NCBI GenBank assembly: GCA_963971285.1
Contig: OZ020244.1
Location: 7,936,001 to 8,000,000 of the forward strand
Direction: 5' to 3'
DNA: 64,000 bases
DNA from: Astropecten irregularis
Taxonomy: Eukaryota > Echinodermata > Asteroidea > Paxillosida > Astropectinidae
How positions within the stretch are numbered: the stretch's first letter is position 1; the number at the start of each line of letters is the position of its first letter. The notes below the pieces were generated by a model. That model was not told the DNA's origin and searched no databases. It saw only the letters and a program-made list of their open reading frames with translations. Positions 11,290 to 22,200 of the stretch are shown piece by piece. A program made the position numbers and the translations under genes.

Positions 11290-11880
11290 TTTCTCGTCTG
11301 ACAACAAATTTGTATTTTAAATCTCTCCGGTCGTTTTTTTGCGAAACCTATTTCGGAAGCCTTCCGCGGTGAGATTGTACCTTTTGAGCAATGCACTTTT
11401 AAGTTGGTCGTAACTTGAGGCGTCACTGTTTGTTAATCTCGAATACACTTCTAGTGATCTACCTTTTAAAAGGGCGCTTAAATTGATAGCCCAGATGTCT
11501 GGATGCCATCCTTAAACAACAGCGTATCTTTCAAACTTGTGGAGGTAAGCATCTATATCATCTTTTTCATCATCAAATGGTGGTAATTTAATGAATGACT
11601 TGAAGATGACCTTGGATGGGTTTGTTATATGAAATGGATCAGTCGATCCTCCCGTCGTGGATGCTTCCATCTTCAGCGTTGGCTAGTTTCAGCTCTATCT
11701 GCTTGGCCTCTGTTTCCCGTTGAAGTGTATCAAACTTTGCTTTTCGCAATTCTCTTTCATAATCTTCTTTCTCCTTTCGCTCCCTTGTCAACCTTTCTTG
11801 TTCTTCCTTCAAAAAACTCTCAACTTCTCAACACTCAAATCCATTTCTTTACCAATACTCACCAATCAATCGATCTCCAT
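11290..11880 (-). pseudogene. gag: LTR-retrotransposon Gag fragment
   Basis: Read from 11880 downwards, a charged coiled-coil stretch (EEQERLTRERKEKEDYEREL) is followed, after a frameshift, by a capsid-like segment: DPFHITNPSK, LPPFDDEKDDIDAYLHKFER, DIWAINLSALLKGRSLEVYS, then YDQLKSALLKRYNLT. This is the Gag pattern of gypsy-class elements with a SCAN-like capsid fold, common in aquatic invertebrates. A TAA at 11512-11514 and frameshifts near 11650 and 11825 break it. Pol is not seen downstream, so it is an isolated Gag relic. Confidence 0.8.
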
Positions 11881-11924
11881 CGCGAAAACGTATGGAGCCT
11901 AGACCGCATGCGCACTACTAAACT

Positions 11925-12960
11925 CTGATGACGCCATGATGACGTCACATTCAATTTCATTGCAGCATGTATGTTACAAAGCTTTAAAAAAAAAAAAAAA
12001 AGAATCATTACCATAGCCTTTGCCGTTCTCGAGATATGCTGCAAACAAAAACTCATTCTTTTTGATGACGTCACGGTTCACTTACTGATTGCATACTCAA
12101 GCACATATGGTGTAACAACGCTTTTACAAAAAGAATGATTACCATAGCATTTGTCGTTCTCAAGATATGCTAACAAAACATAGCTTTTTTGATGATGTCA
12201 TGATGACGTCATGGTCATTTTCGTAGCAGCATGCACAACTACATTTCCGTATCCAATTTTTTGTAATTCTTAAGTTAATCATAACGTCTTTACTAAAACA
12301 ATATTGAAGTATATAGCACAGACATCACACATACCAAGTTTCCTGACAATCAGACATTCTTAACGATATGGAATATCATTCAGCTTTTTATGACGTCATG
12401 ATGGCATCACATTTATTTTCACTGTCGCATGCACATTTTCAGGATCTAACATAACTTTTGCAAAAAGAATCATTACCATAGCATTTGTCGTTCTCGAGAT
12501 ATACTGCAAACAAAAAAATCTGCTTTTTTCATAACGTTAAAATGCTTGGTGGCGCTATTGGTGTGCTCCGATAGACCACGATCTACGTGTACCTTCGTAT
12601 CGCAAGCCATGGTCACGAGACGTCACACAAAGCGGAAGTTTATTATTTTGTTTTTAGGTATAAGGGCTGTATGATGTATTCCAGTTTTTAATTTTTCACG
12701 TAGCAATTCTATCAGTGACTTCAGACTCAATGTCACATTCTCCGACAAATGATTTTTATTCAAGTATTTACGGACATTTTAGAATTAACCGTAGAAAAAA
12801 TTTCGAATCCAATGACATCGTAATGACGCCACAGTCATTTTCGTGGCAGCATACACAACTACATGTACATTATAACAGATAAAAGAATCAAGTTCGTAGC
12901 ACTTTTCGCTCTCAAAATTTACAAGTATATGAAACTGGGGTAATGAAAGTAAGCCTGATA
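11925..12960. repeat. Cluster of diverged repeats rich in TGACGTCA
   Basis: Several related blocks recur. One is AAAAAGAATCATTACCATAG followed by a version of CGTTCTCGAGATATGCTGC (about 11998, 12127, 12462, and an outlying copy at about 19465). The other is TGATGACGTCATGATGACGT or variants (about 11928, 12064, 12190, 12389, 12808, and at 19407 and 23903). No protein is encoded. It is probably a tandemly nested non-autonomous repeat family. The palindrome TGACGTCA is the consensus cyclic-AMP response element. Confidence 0.7.
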
Positions 12961-13274
12961 AAACAACCTCCACACGTAAAATAATGGGGACTTAACAGTA
13001 CTTTCAACATCCTACTATACATGTCTGTATGCCCTAAGTATACACATGTACCTAATTGTTGCCGTGGCAGCAGTGCCTGGGTTCTCTTTCATAAAAGTTA
13101 GGGATATTCCTATCTTCCTATTTCATAAAGCAATTTAGGAAGAATTCATTCCTATCTTTGAATAGGAAATTGTTCCTAACTTTAGGTATGATCCTCAGTA
13201 GACCTAAATAATGTTCCTAAATGTCACATGTACATTTGGCGGGAAAATAAGTTGATCAAAATAACATAGTTTGT

Positions 13275-15466
13275 GTGCACAGTATGTATATCTTGACTGG
13301 CTCCTCAAATATGGCTATGTATATTGCTTTTGGATTGCTTGAAAGGGACGTGCTGTTTAGGGATAGGACAAATCCACTTGATCTTTGGACAGACCAACAA
13401 ATGCATGCAAACTACCGCTTCAGCAGACTCGCCTGCATGAATTTAATTGATCTATTACATGATCAGTTAAAGCATTCAACAAGACGAAACCAAGCACTAC
13501 CACCCTCGCTCCAGGTTTTCATTGCGCTTCGCTTCTTGGGACATGGGTCTCTGACAGATGATTCTGGTGCTGAGCCCCATGGTGTAAGTGTGCCTACAGC
13601 TTGTCGATGTGTAAAACGGGTCACTAGGGCACTTTGCAGAGTACAGGGCCAATTCATAAAATTTACCACCACTCCCATTGATGTACAGCGGACACAAAGG
13701 AATTTCATGGCTTTGCGAGGTTTTCTACGCATTGTAGGGGCCATAGATGGAACCCATGCCCGACTTCATGGTGTAATTCTGGGTCCAGAGGAGTATGTCT
13801 ATGTCAATCGAAAAGGTAAGTCTGTGCTAGACATGGTGCATTTTGTTCCTTTTATCTTACCATATTTACAATTTTATTTTTCCTTTCTCCATGCAACTTA
13901 GCCTACATAATGATATATAAATCAGCTCGCATTTTGTTGATTTTATGGACTTCAGTATTACAGAACAGCTGTTGTCAACAGAAAACTCAGTGTTAGGCCT
14001 AGTATCTATAGGCCTAGGCCTGCTTTTTGTATGATAAAAACGAAAGAAAAAAAAAGAGACAAATAACACAGGTGTGATTCAGTAAAAATGGTTGGAAAAA
14101 ATGTTGAAATTCTTTATTCACACACCTAGTTTATTTACACCTAAAAACAAATTAATGAATTTAAGGATCTATTCAAAACCCCTCATTAGGCCTAAATTGC
14201 AGACATGTTTCATCTACCGGTAATCATCATAATGCTTTACACAACACCTGCATTAGCGATTCGGAATGCTACAATTATTCTTTTTACTGACACAAACTGT
14301 TGAAAATTTTGGACTGACAGAATGTAATCATGTATATGTAATCATTCATCCAACTCGAGAGTGCTACTTTACAGTTTTAGAATTTGCCCTCACTAATATT
14401 GACCTTCCAATCTTTAGGTTCTTTATGATATTACTCTATATTTCGATTTTGAACCATGTTGACCACAATAAGCCTAATCAAATTACTATTAAAATTAACT
14501 GGCCTTTATGAACATTAATGCTGTTTGTTAATGTTAATTTGCATTTTCTTTTTTGTTGTTAACAAACAGGATTTTACAGCATCAATGTACAACTTGTCTG
14601 CGATGCCGAGTACAGGATCCTGAACGTGGTTGCAAGGTGGCCTGGTAGTACGCATGATAATCGCATCTTGCAAGAGAGTCGTCTAGGCCATGCTTTCAGG
14701 AATGATAATCTGCATGGCATTCTTCTGGATATGCACTTAAATCTTGGCTGATGACACCAATTCAAAACCCACGAACACCAGCAGATGAAGCTTACAACCG
14801 GTAAATATATTTTGTTGCAAGTACACCTGTACTTCTTAAAGTGTCATTTTGACGTGGTTTACCTGCATGGTTTCATAGCGCACTGGATATTGATTACATT
14901 GAGTACTTGTCTCAGGACTGTTTTTTAGCACGGTTACAACAATAACAGTTGATTGATGAATTGCATATATTGCACAAATCTATTAAAACCAAGGTATAAA
15001 GACTTGATTTTGACAGTTTTGCTTCTTTTACGAGGTGAGGGGGAAATATCCCGATCATTGTGATGGGTTGGTTTTCCCTTATTTCTGAAATTGTTAAATT
15101 GTAAAGTTGATATCCTGACTAATTTATTGCATGTCTGTCCAAACACACAGTTGCTTATTCAGAAAATATTTCTTTTCTTCAAGTGCTCACAGAGGTACCA
15201 GATCCCTGATAGAACATCTCAATGGCCAGTTGAAGAACAAGTTCCTCTGTCTAAGTGGTAGTGGCCCCAGGGTGAAAACCCCAAAGAAGGTATGTGATAT
15301 AATCACTGCCTGCTGTGTGCTTTTCAACATCAGCAAAGATGACCACATTCAGGAATCATATAACCACCTGCCAGATCGTGATGATAATAATGAAGCGCCA
15401 GTTGTTGCTGATGATGTACTTGGGATCGCCGTCCGGAATGAAATTGTACGAAATTTTTTCAACTAA
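13275..15466 (+). pseudogene. Harbinger (HARBI1-like) transposase, three exons
   Basis: Exon 1 (13275-13815) contains the first catalytic Asp in VGAIDGTHARL. A canonical GTAAGT donor follows AAAAG; exon 2 (14570-14800) starts after an AACAAACAG acceptor and holds WPGSTHDNRI with the second Asp, then SWLMTPIQNP. Exon 3 (15184-15466) contains AHRGTRSLIEHLNGQLKNKF with the catalytic Glu and CCVLFNI. The spliced product would be about 350 residues, normal for the family. A small deletion and frameshift in exon 2 (about 14730) removes the usual GDSGY block, so the copy is probably inactive. The enzyme cuts at the element ends and reinserts it. Confidence 0.85.
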
Positions 15467-16237
15467 CAAAGTTAACCAGTGAGCAATGCTCAACTTCCAT
15501 GCATAAATTTAAGAAAATTACTTCAAAGTAAGAAAATTACTTCAAAAAATATATTGTTGTGAATCTGTGGCAATAAAAAAATTGAAGAAAATTGATGGAG
15601 TCAAATTTTGTCTTTACTGATGAATGTATGCATTTGACTATATAGGCGTATCCAAATTAATGGCTACAGTAGGAACTGAATTATATGCTGAGCACATTGC
15701 TATGAACAGCCAGTGCTTCAATACAGATGTGCTGCTGATCAACTGCCATAGCCATGGTTGCTAATTTGCCTTATTTGGAGGTTGTGTTTGGGGCAACATT
15801 TTTTCACAAAAATAACAATGCATTGACAGGGTGGTGAAAATATTATTTCAGGTAAATTTTAAAGGTACAGTACTGGATTGGTAACATAGAAACATACCCA
15901 AACAGAAATGTTCACAGATCTACGTATAACTTTCATGGTATGAAGATGGTGCTGGTAGAAACGACCATTAAAATATTTTCGGTTGAAATGGTGAATTTAT
16001 CCAGAAATTAGTCAAACAAAGACCGAAAACAGTTTTGATTTCGGGGTAAGATCAAAAACTATCTCTATGTTTTCTAAGAAAAATTTTGCTGGGTTTTTTT
16101 TTTTTGTGACTTCAGATGCCCGATTGAGCTCAAATTTTCACAGGTTTATAATTTCATGTACATATTGGATCAGACAGAGTGTGAGTGCTGTTCTGTGACC
16201 TTTACCAATCATGTATTATACAATAAAAGCTACTGCT

Positions 16238-17290
16238 CGGACATGGATTTGAGCAGTGCTCTTGCTGCAAATGATTCCATAGCTGCCAACATCTTTTTTT
16301 GAACATCAAAACTTGCCGCTGGAGATCTTTTTTTTTCTCTCAAGCTGTAAGAGCTCTTCTTGGTAGTTGAGCTGTCTGATTTCTGTAGCCCTCTGAAGAG
16401 CCGATGGCATGGAAGATAATGTCTCCATCTGAACCTGCAACTGGTCAACTTGTTGCTGCAAGGAACTTGCAGAAGATGATGTTGCTGCTGCTTGTGAAAT
16501 TGGTGGCTGGCATCATTTCTTGTGCTGCTGTTGGTGGTACCAATGCGTCAGGGGCTGAATTAGACTCCATGATGTCTTGTGATGAATCCTTAATCAAAAT
16601 ACAAGTAATAGCAACTGCTACAAATTGCTTGTCAACTAAGATAATGACCTGAATTATTAATTTTTTTAATTCTACCTGGATCTTTCTTAAAGCCTTTAAA
16701 ATGTATAACAAACAACAAAACGTCACCGCCTTCTTACTCTTGAGTATCATAAAAATATATGGTGTTAATGGGAGACTATGGAGAACCGTTTTTCAAGTCA
16801 ACAGTGCATGAGCGCGTTGTTTTGCGCCTGCGCTGTTGTGCGTGCGCTGTTGACTTGAAGACCGGTTCTCCGAAGTCTCCCATTGGCACACACTGTGTTA
16901 ATCCAAAGAACAAGACATTCCTGTTTTTTTTCACCCCCCCCCAAAAAAAAATAAGGAAAAAACAAAACGGACATGGGTACTTGACGTGTCTTGGGACAGA
17001 GTGGTAGAAGCACAACCCTATATACTGCCCTAGTCATTGATATCCAGAGATCAAGTAGGACCGCCACAACTGGTCAAATTACGAAAGTATAAATCATAAT
17101 AAGTCAGATTACTTCTTTCTTTGAATTGGGATCTTACCTGTGACATTTCTGGTGAGTCGAAACCAGTTGGATCAATTTTTTGTGGTTCTACCCCTGATCC
17201 CCTCCAATGCCTCCCGTGCCATTACCTCCATACAAAGTATATGGATGGTGTGATATTTGGTTTTGGTCCACCTCCTGCAAAATAAAGATA
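16238..17290 (-). pseudogene. Harbinger partner (Myb-like/coiled-coil) protein, C-terminal part
   Basis: Minus-strand pieces include FDSPEMSQVRSQFKER (about 17105-17160) and a coiled coil LQQQVDQLQVQMETLSSMPS then ATEIRQLNYQEELLQLE (about 16340-16465), ending near MLAAMESFAARALLKSMSEQ. In Harbinger elements the second gene encodes a DNA-binding helper that takes the transposase into the nucleus. The N-terminal Myb domain was not found, so this assignment rests on position, orientation and the coiled coil. Frame changes and an inserted MITE (16767-16884) mean it is broken. Confidence 0.55.
16767..16884. mobile_element. 118-bp foldback MITE
   Basis: The ends AATGGGAGACTATGGAGAAC and the reverse complement of its partner (ending TCTCCCATT) pair over about 50 bp with few mismatches, leaving a very short loop rich in GCGC. 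It is inserted in or beside the Harbinger partner gene. Confidence 0.8.
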
Positions 17291-17672
17291 TGATCAAAGT
17301 CTAGGTCAGCTGTCTTATTTAATTTGAGCGATCTCAATCATCTCATGACATGTGGAGGTTTTGTTGGAAGAAAACAAACAAGCAAGGTGAAACAGACCTT
17401 TTTAAGGATTTGTAAATTTTAGAACAGAATTAGTTGAGGAGTGTAGCAGAACATGAATGTACCATTGTACCATTTCTGAATAAATGTTTCCCATTTAGTA
17501 AAGAAATAATAAAGTTTTACCTTTCCTGATGCAGCATAAAATAATTGTAGATCTTCACTTATATTTAAGATTTTACAAGAGAGGAAAAGGGAATTTTTCA
17601 CCAAATATTTCCAAGTTTCCAAATCCCCAAATATTATAATTTAGAAAATTGAAAATTGAACAAAGACAAATA

Positions 17673-17741
17673 GACTGAAGTGGGATTTGAACCAGTGACC
17701 TCCTGAATACCTTACGAACTGAGCCTAGCCCAACTAGGGCC
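17673..17741 (-). mobile_element. tRNA-derived SINE head
   Basis: On the minus strand a tRNA-like segment runs from CTAGGCTCAGTTCGTAAGG to GGTTCAAATCCCACTTCAGT. The second part is an internal B-box promoter (GGTTCAAATCC) in the correct place behind a weak A-box. It does not fold as a complete functional tRNA and is followed by AT-rich sequence, as expected for an old SINE. Confidence 0.6.
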
Positions 17742-18619
17742 TTCAAGGTCTACAGCCATAAATTATATGGTTCACATAACTTCCCCAAGTCAAAACCAAG
17801 ACAGTGACAGTGTGAGCACTGAGTGTTCAAGTTGTACAAAATTAACAAAAATAAGCCCCAAATCTTCTTAAAATTCTTCAAAGCATCATCACTTATGAAT
17901 GAAATAGTGATTCTCCCAAATGATTAGACCTAGTATTGAGTGTAGTGCACATTGTGTACGGCCATGCAACAGTAGGCCAAGCCTATCTGTGCTGTAGTGT
18001 AACGTTAGGCCTATTTCTACACTGTGCATAGGCTATGCATTGCATGCATGATGCATTGTACATGGTGTAAGCTTTCTCCAGCTAGATCGACTTTCTTCCT
18101 TGAAAAACTGCATTAATTTGTTGATACTATCAGCTAAATTTGGTCTCATTGAATAGAGAATGTTGACATCTAAAAGTTAATCAGCAGTGAATATATAAAA
18201 GATGGGAATTTAGTGATAAACTAACCATTTTTCTTTCCTTTTTTGCAAAACAAAATGGCGGAATCTGAGTTTGCAAAATCCTCTGCAGCTGGGTCAAAGG
18301 GCATATTGACCTCACTATTGTTAATGATAGGAACCTTTTATTTTATTTTACCAAAATTGTTACTAAATTAGGAAGATTATTTCTTAGATAAGAATTTTCT
18401 TTTGCAAATTTTTCCTAAGTTATTTAGGAACATTTATTTAGGAAGATTCCTTAGTACTCTTTATGAAATAGAGCCCTGGTCATGTACTTGCTGGCCTACC
18501 TCTTACATAGCAGCACATTCCTGAGACTCTGACCAACCTCGTTGGGGGATTTTTGGCACTTTGTGGCGCCAATGCTTGCCTTTTCCATGACTTTACCACT
18601 TCGTCAACTCAAAAACGTT

Positions 18620-19255
18620 GTGTAACCTCTAAAACATTGCGTCAATTTGCAAACATTACATAAACTCGAAAACATTGCATACACTCTAAAACATTGCATC
18701 AACTCGCAAACATTACATAAACTCCCAAACATTGCGTACACTCTAAAACATTGTGTCAACTCAAAAACTTTGTGTCAACTCAAAAACATTACATATAAAC
18801 TTGAAAACATTGTGACAAATCAAAAACATTGCGTCAACTCAAAAGCATTGCGTAAACTTGAAAAACATTGAACTCGCAAACATTATGTCAACTCGAAAAC
18901 ATTGCGTAAACTCGCAAACATTGCGTCAACCTGAAAACATTTTGTCAAGTCGCAAACATTTCGTCAACTTGAAAATATTGCCTCAACTCTAAAACATTGC
19001 GCCAACTCGCAAACATTACGTCAACTCAAAAACATTGCCTCAACTCGCAAACATTGCGCCAACATATAAACTTGAAAACATTGTGACAAATCAAAAACAT
19101 TGCGTAAACTTGCAAACATTGAACTCGCAAACATAACGTCAACTCGCAAACATTTCGTAAAATCGCAAACATTGCGGCAACCCGAAAACATTGCCTCAAC
19201 TCTAAAATATTCCGCCAACCCAAGAACATTTTGTCAAGTCACAAACATTTCGTCA
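18620..19255. repeat. 19-bp minisatellite (ATTGCGTCAACTCGAAAAC family)
   Basis: About 33 head-to-tail copies of a 19-bp unit, with variants such as ATTGCGTAAACTCGCAAAC and ATTTCGTCAACTTGAAAAT. A few units are shortened or lengthened. Both strands give repetitive short open frames that are not genes. Confidence 0.92.
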
Positions 19256-22200
19256 CCTGACCTCATTTGCCCTTATAGTGTTTTTGTGTTATAACCTTAA
19301 TTAAAAGACATATTTCTGATTTTTTTCACCAAAACCTTCATTAAGTATCATAGAAATATTGTGCTATACTTTGGAGTTATTTCGAGTCAAAATTTAACTT
19401 CCGGTCATGACGTCATGATGACGTAATGTCACAAATGTTATGGCAGCATGCACATCTAAGCTTTAGCAAAAAGAATTATTTTCGTACCTCCTGCCGTTCT
19501 CGAGATACGCTGCGAATAAAGGTACTAATTAAATATTTAAATGACTGTAAACGTGACTAGTTAATCGAGAATTTTCACACCTCCGTTCCGGAATGATCCT
19601 TAGCTTATAAGATTTCAGCTGATCAGAAGAAGCTAAGAAGAGATGAACAATAAACAAACTTTGTGCACAAAGCTATGGGAGCAAAAAGAGCGAAGGAATA
19701 ATGGAAAATCCGTACGAAAACAATACCTGTTCCGACATCAGAATGTCGGAACAGCTAATTAATTATCTTATTTCAAGTATAGGTGGCCAAGACGAACATT
19801 TACATGTACAACAAACATGAAACAACACACAAACCACAAACACCACACCGAACAACACACACACTAACATTGATTAGGTTTAATCAGAAGCGCAAAATCA
19901 TCAATTTCAATTAACACAGTCCATGGCCTTATGGATTCCATATGCATTTTTGGGTACACTCTTGGTAACTTTCAGGGTATGTTGTCAACATAGTAACAAA
20001 TCCAAATCCACTTGATACAATTTGTTTTTGATCATTTTTATGGCGGCCATCTTGGATTTAAAAATGGCGGCCATTTTGGGTCAATTTTGGCACTTTAAGT
20101 TACATGAATGCATACAAAATCATCAAAATAATTATACTTAAGCAAATGAAAATGACAGTGCAACAGTATATATGTGTCACTGTCGAATTTAATTTAATTT
20201 CCTTTAGGAATTATGAGTGATTAGCATATATGAATATATAATTATATATATTAAACGGAGGATTTTCAGTACTTTTCCCAAATACCGTCATCATAGAGGG
20301 GAGGAATTATTTTATAACTGATGTCAATAAAACCAACCCAGAATGACAGGAACTTGCTTGTTGTCAAGGAGCGAAGTTATGAACAACCCTCTTATTAAGG
20401 AGTTAGCTCAACACCCATTACACCTAAGGTTGACTTCATTAATGTAATTTTATACCATTAACAGCTTTGCTAGGTAGTATGTGACTTCAAATTGTGGTAT
20501 CACTTTTGAGAAAATGTGTTATAATTTGAGGATCAACAAAAAACAAGTTTTACTTTCCCACAATGCAACAGAAAAAAGGGGCGTGGTCGTATTTTCTGAG
20601 ACACCCCCCCCCCCAAGTCCTTGATATGTATTTTGGTGAATGATTATGTGATTATATATTTCATAATCCATTCACAGAGAAATAACAATTAAAAAAATAA
20701 GTCAGAAGAAATAGATTAAACCCATTTTTTGAATTAATTAATTTTTGGGGGAAATATTAAATTAATCTTTTGTGATATTACACAAAAGTGCTACTACAAT
20801 TTGAGGTCACATAGTACCTAGAAATGTTCCCTGAGGTCTGCTCCATCAATTTCTTAAGTCAGACCTGTGATGTGGTCGGAGTTGAGAACTGCAATTTTTT
20901 CATGGTCCATGCTCCTTGTCTATTGTTTTAACTGATAAATTCATATGCCATATGAATTATTAAAGCATACGTTTTCATAAAAAAGTCATTGGATTGTACC
21001 ATTTTAAGCCGATATATCCTTGAAGGCTGGCTAATATGATTCTGGCGGGTTTTCATGACAAAGTTAGGTAGTCAAATGTTTAAAGGGCTGGTATTTCGCA
21101 CCATGTCCCACAACACAAGGATGTGAAGTGGCCAAGTCCTTTTTCAAGTGACAAAGTTACTCATTGAATTGTACCATTCTAAGCCGATATATCCTTGAAG
21201 ACGTGTGTGAAAGGGGAAGCAAAATCATAGATGTGGCATGTGGCAAGCAGAAAAAGGGAGACAGGTCCCAATCGTCTACCACAGAGCAAACAAATTGTAA
21301 CACAGAAAATAGAAGAACCGGAATGCGCTCCAAAGGTTTTCAGAAGCTTTTATCAGTGTAGTGTATACCAAGCTCAAGAAAAAAAACCTTTAAGAGGCAT
21401 CATATGTCTAGTTCTATCTGAAAGTGGTTAAAGGCGGTGGGAGTAAGGGTGGGGGTGGGGTGGTAATATCGAAAAGGACAAGGGAGGGGAATGAAGGAAG
21501 TGGGAGAAGAAGGGAAGGGGAGGTCCGGGTGGGTTGGGTGTGTTATTATAGGAGAAGAGGGGGGAGAAATGAAACGGTTAAAAACGAGATACCACGGGAA
21601 AGAAAAGGAAGACAGGGATGGGAAGGAAAGATGGGGGTGGGGGCGAGGAATGGGGGGTGTATGGTTAGTTCGAGGTCAAAAGGTGGAAGATGGGCAGATG
21701 GACCAGTGGATGGACATAAACCTAGCTATCATCAGCTGTGGTTGGTCCAGGTTAGGAAAGCAAACGGAACTTAAGTTAATATGGAGAGTGGAAGGGTGGG
21801 TAATTAGACATACCAACTGTCTACAAAGTGCAATATATCACAGGGAACCGAGACAGAATAACTTGTACGCTGATAAGTTGTCTTGCACATAGAGCAGTCT
21901 GAAATCAAAATTACCGTGTGTGTCCTGAAGGCATCATCGTTTATTAAGTGCCAGTGTTTTAAGAGTGCACTTTTGAGAGAGGAATAACGGATCTTTGGAA
22001 AGAATGGCAGGACCAAGACCAGAGCTGTGTTTTTAGTGATATTCAATTAACCACCCAACATGGAAACTCTTTCATCAAAGTGGATATTTGCGAAGTGGTT
22101 TACTTCCTCTGTAGCATAGCCACGGTTAAGAAGTTTCTGTTCAAAAATTCAACCTTTCCCACAAAGTCCCTTTTATGTGTAGAGGGGAGTGAAATCAGTT

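Larger units (their letters stand above)
13077..18479. mobile_element. PIF/Harbinger DNA transposon, about 5.4 kb
   Basis: Imperfect terminal inverted repeats pair CCTGGGTTCTCTTTCATAAA on the left (13077) with the reverse complement of CCAGGGCTCTATTTCATAAA on the right (to 18479). Sub-terminal copies of a TTCCTAA word occur at both ends. Inside are a HARBI1-like transposase (+) and a coiled-coil, Myb-type partner gene (-), the standard two-gene layout of this superfamily. The expected 3-bp target duplication is not clear. A tRNA-SINE and a 118-bp MITE are nested within. Confidence 0.82.

Noticed and set aside
17673-17741. Functional tRNA gene
   Set aside because: A B-box is present, but acceptor and D stems do not pair convincingly and the tail is SINE-like.
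18620-19255. CRISPR-like array of short repeats
   Set aside because: The 19-bp units are contiguous, with no unique spacers, and the context is animal DNA. It is a minisatellite.
21424-21892. Gly/Arg-rich open frames of 116 and 133 codons
   Set aside because: They come from a purine-rich tract read in two frames; no domain pattern.
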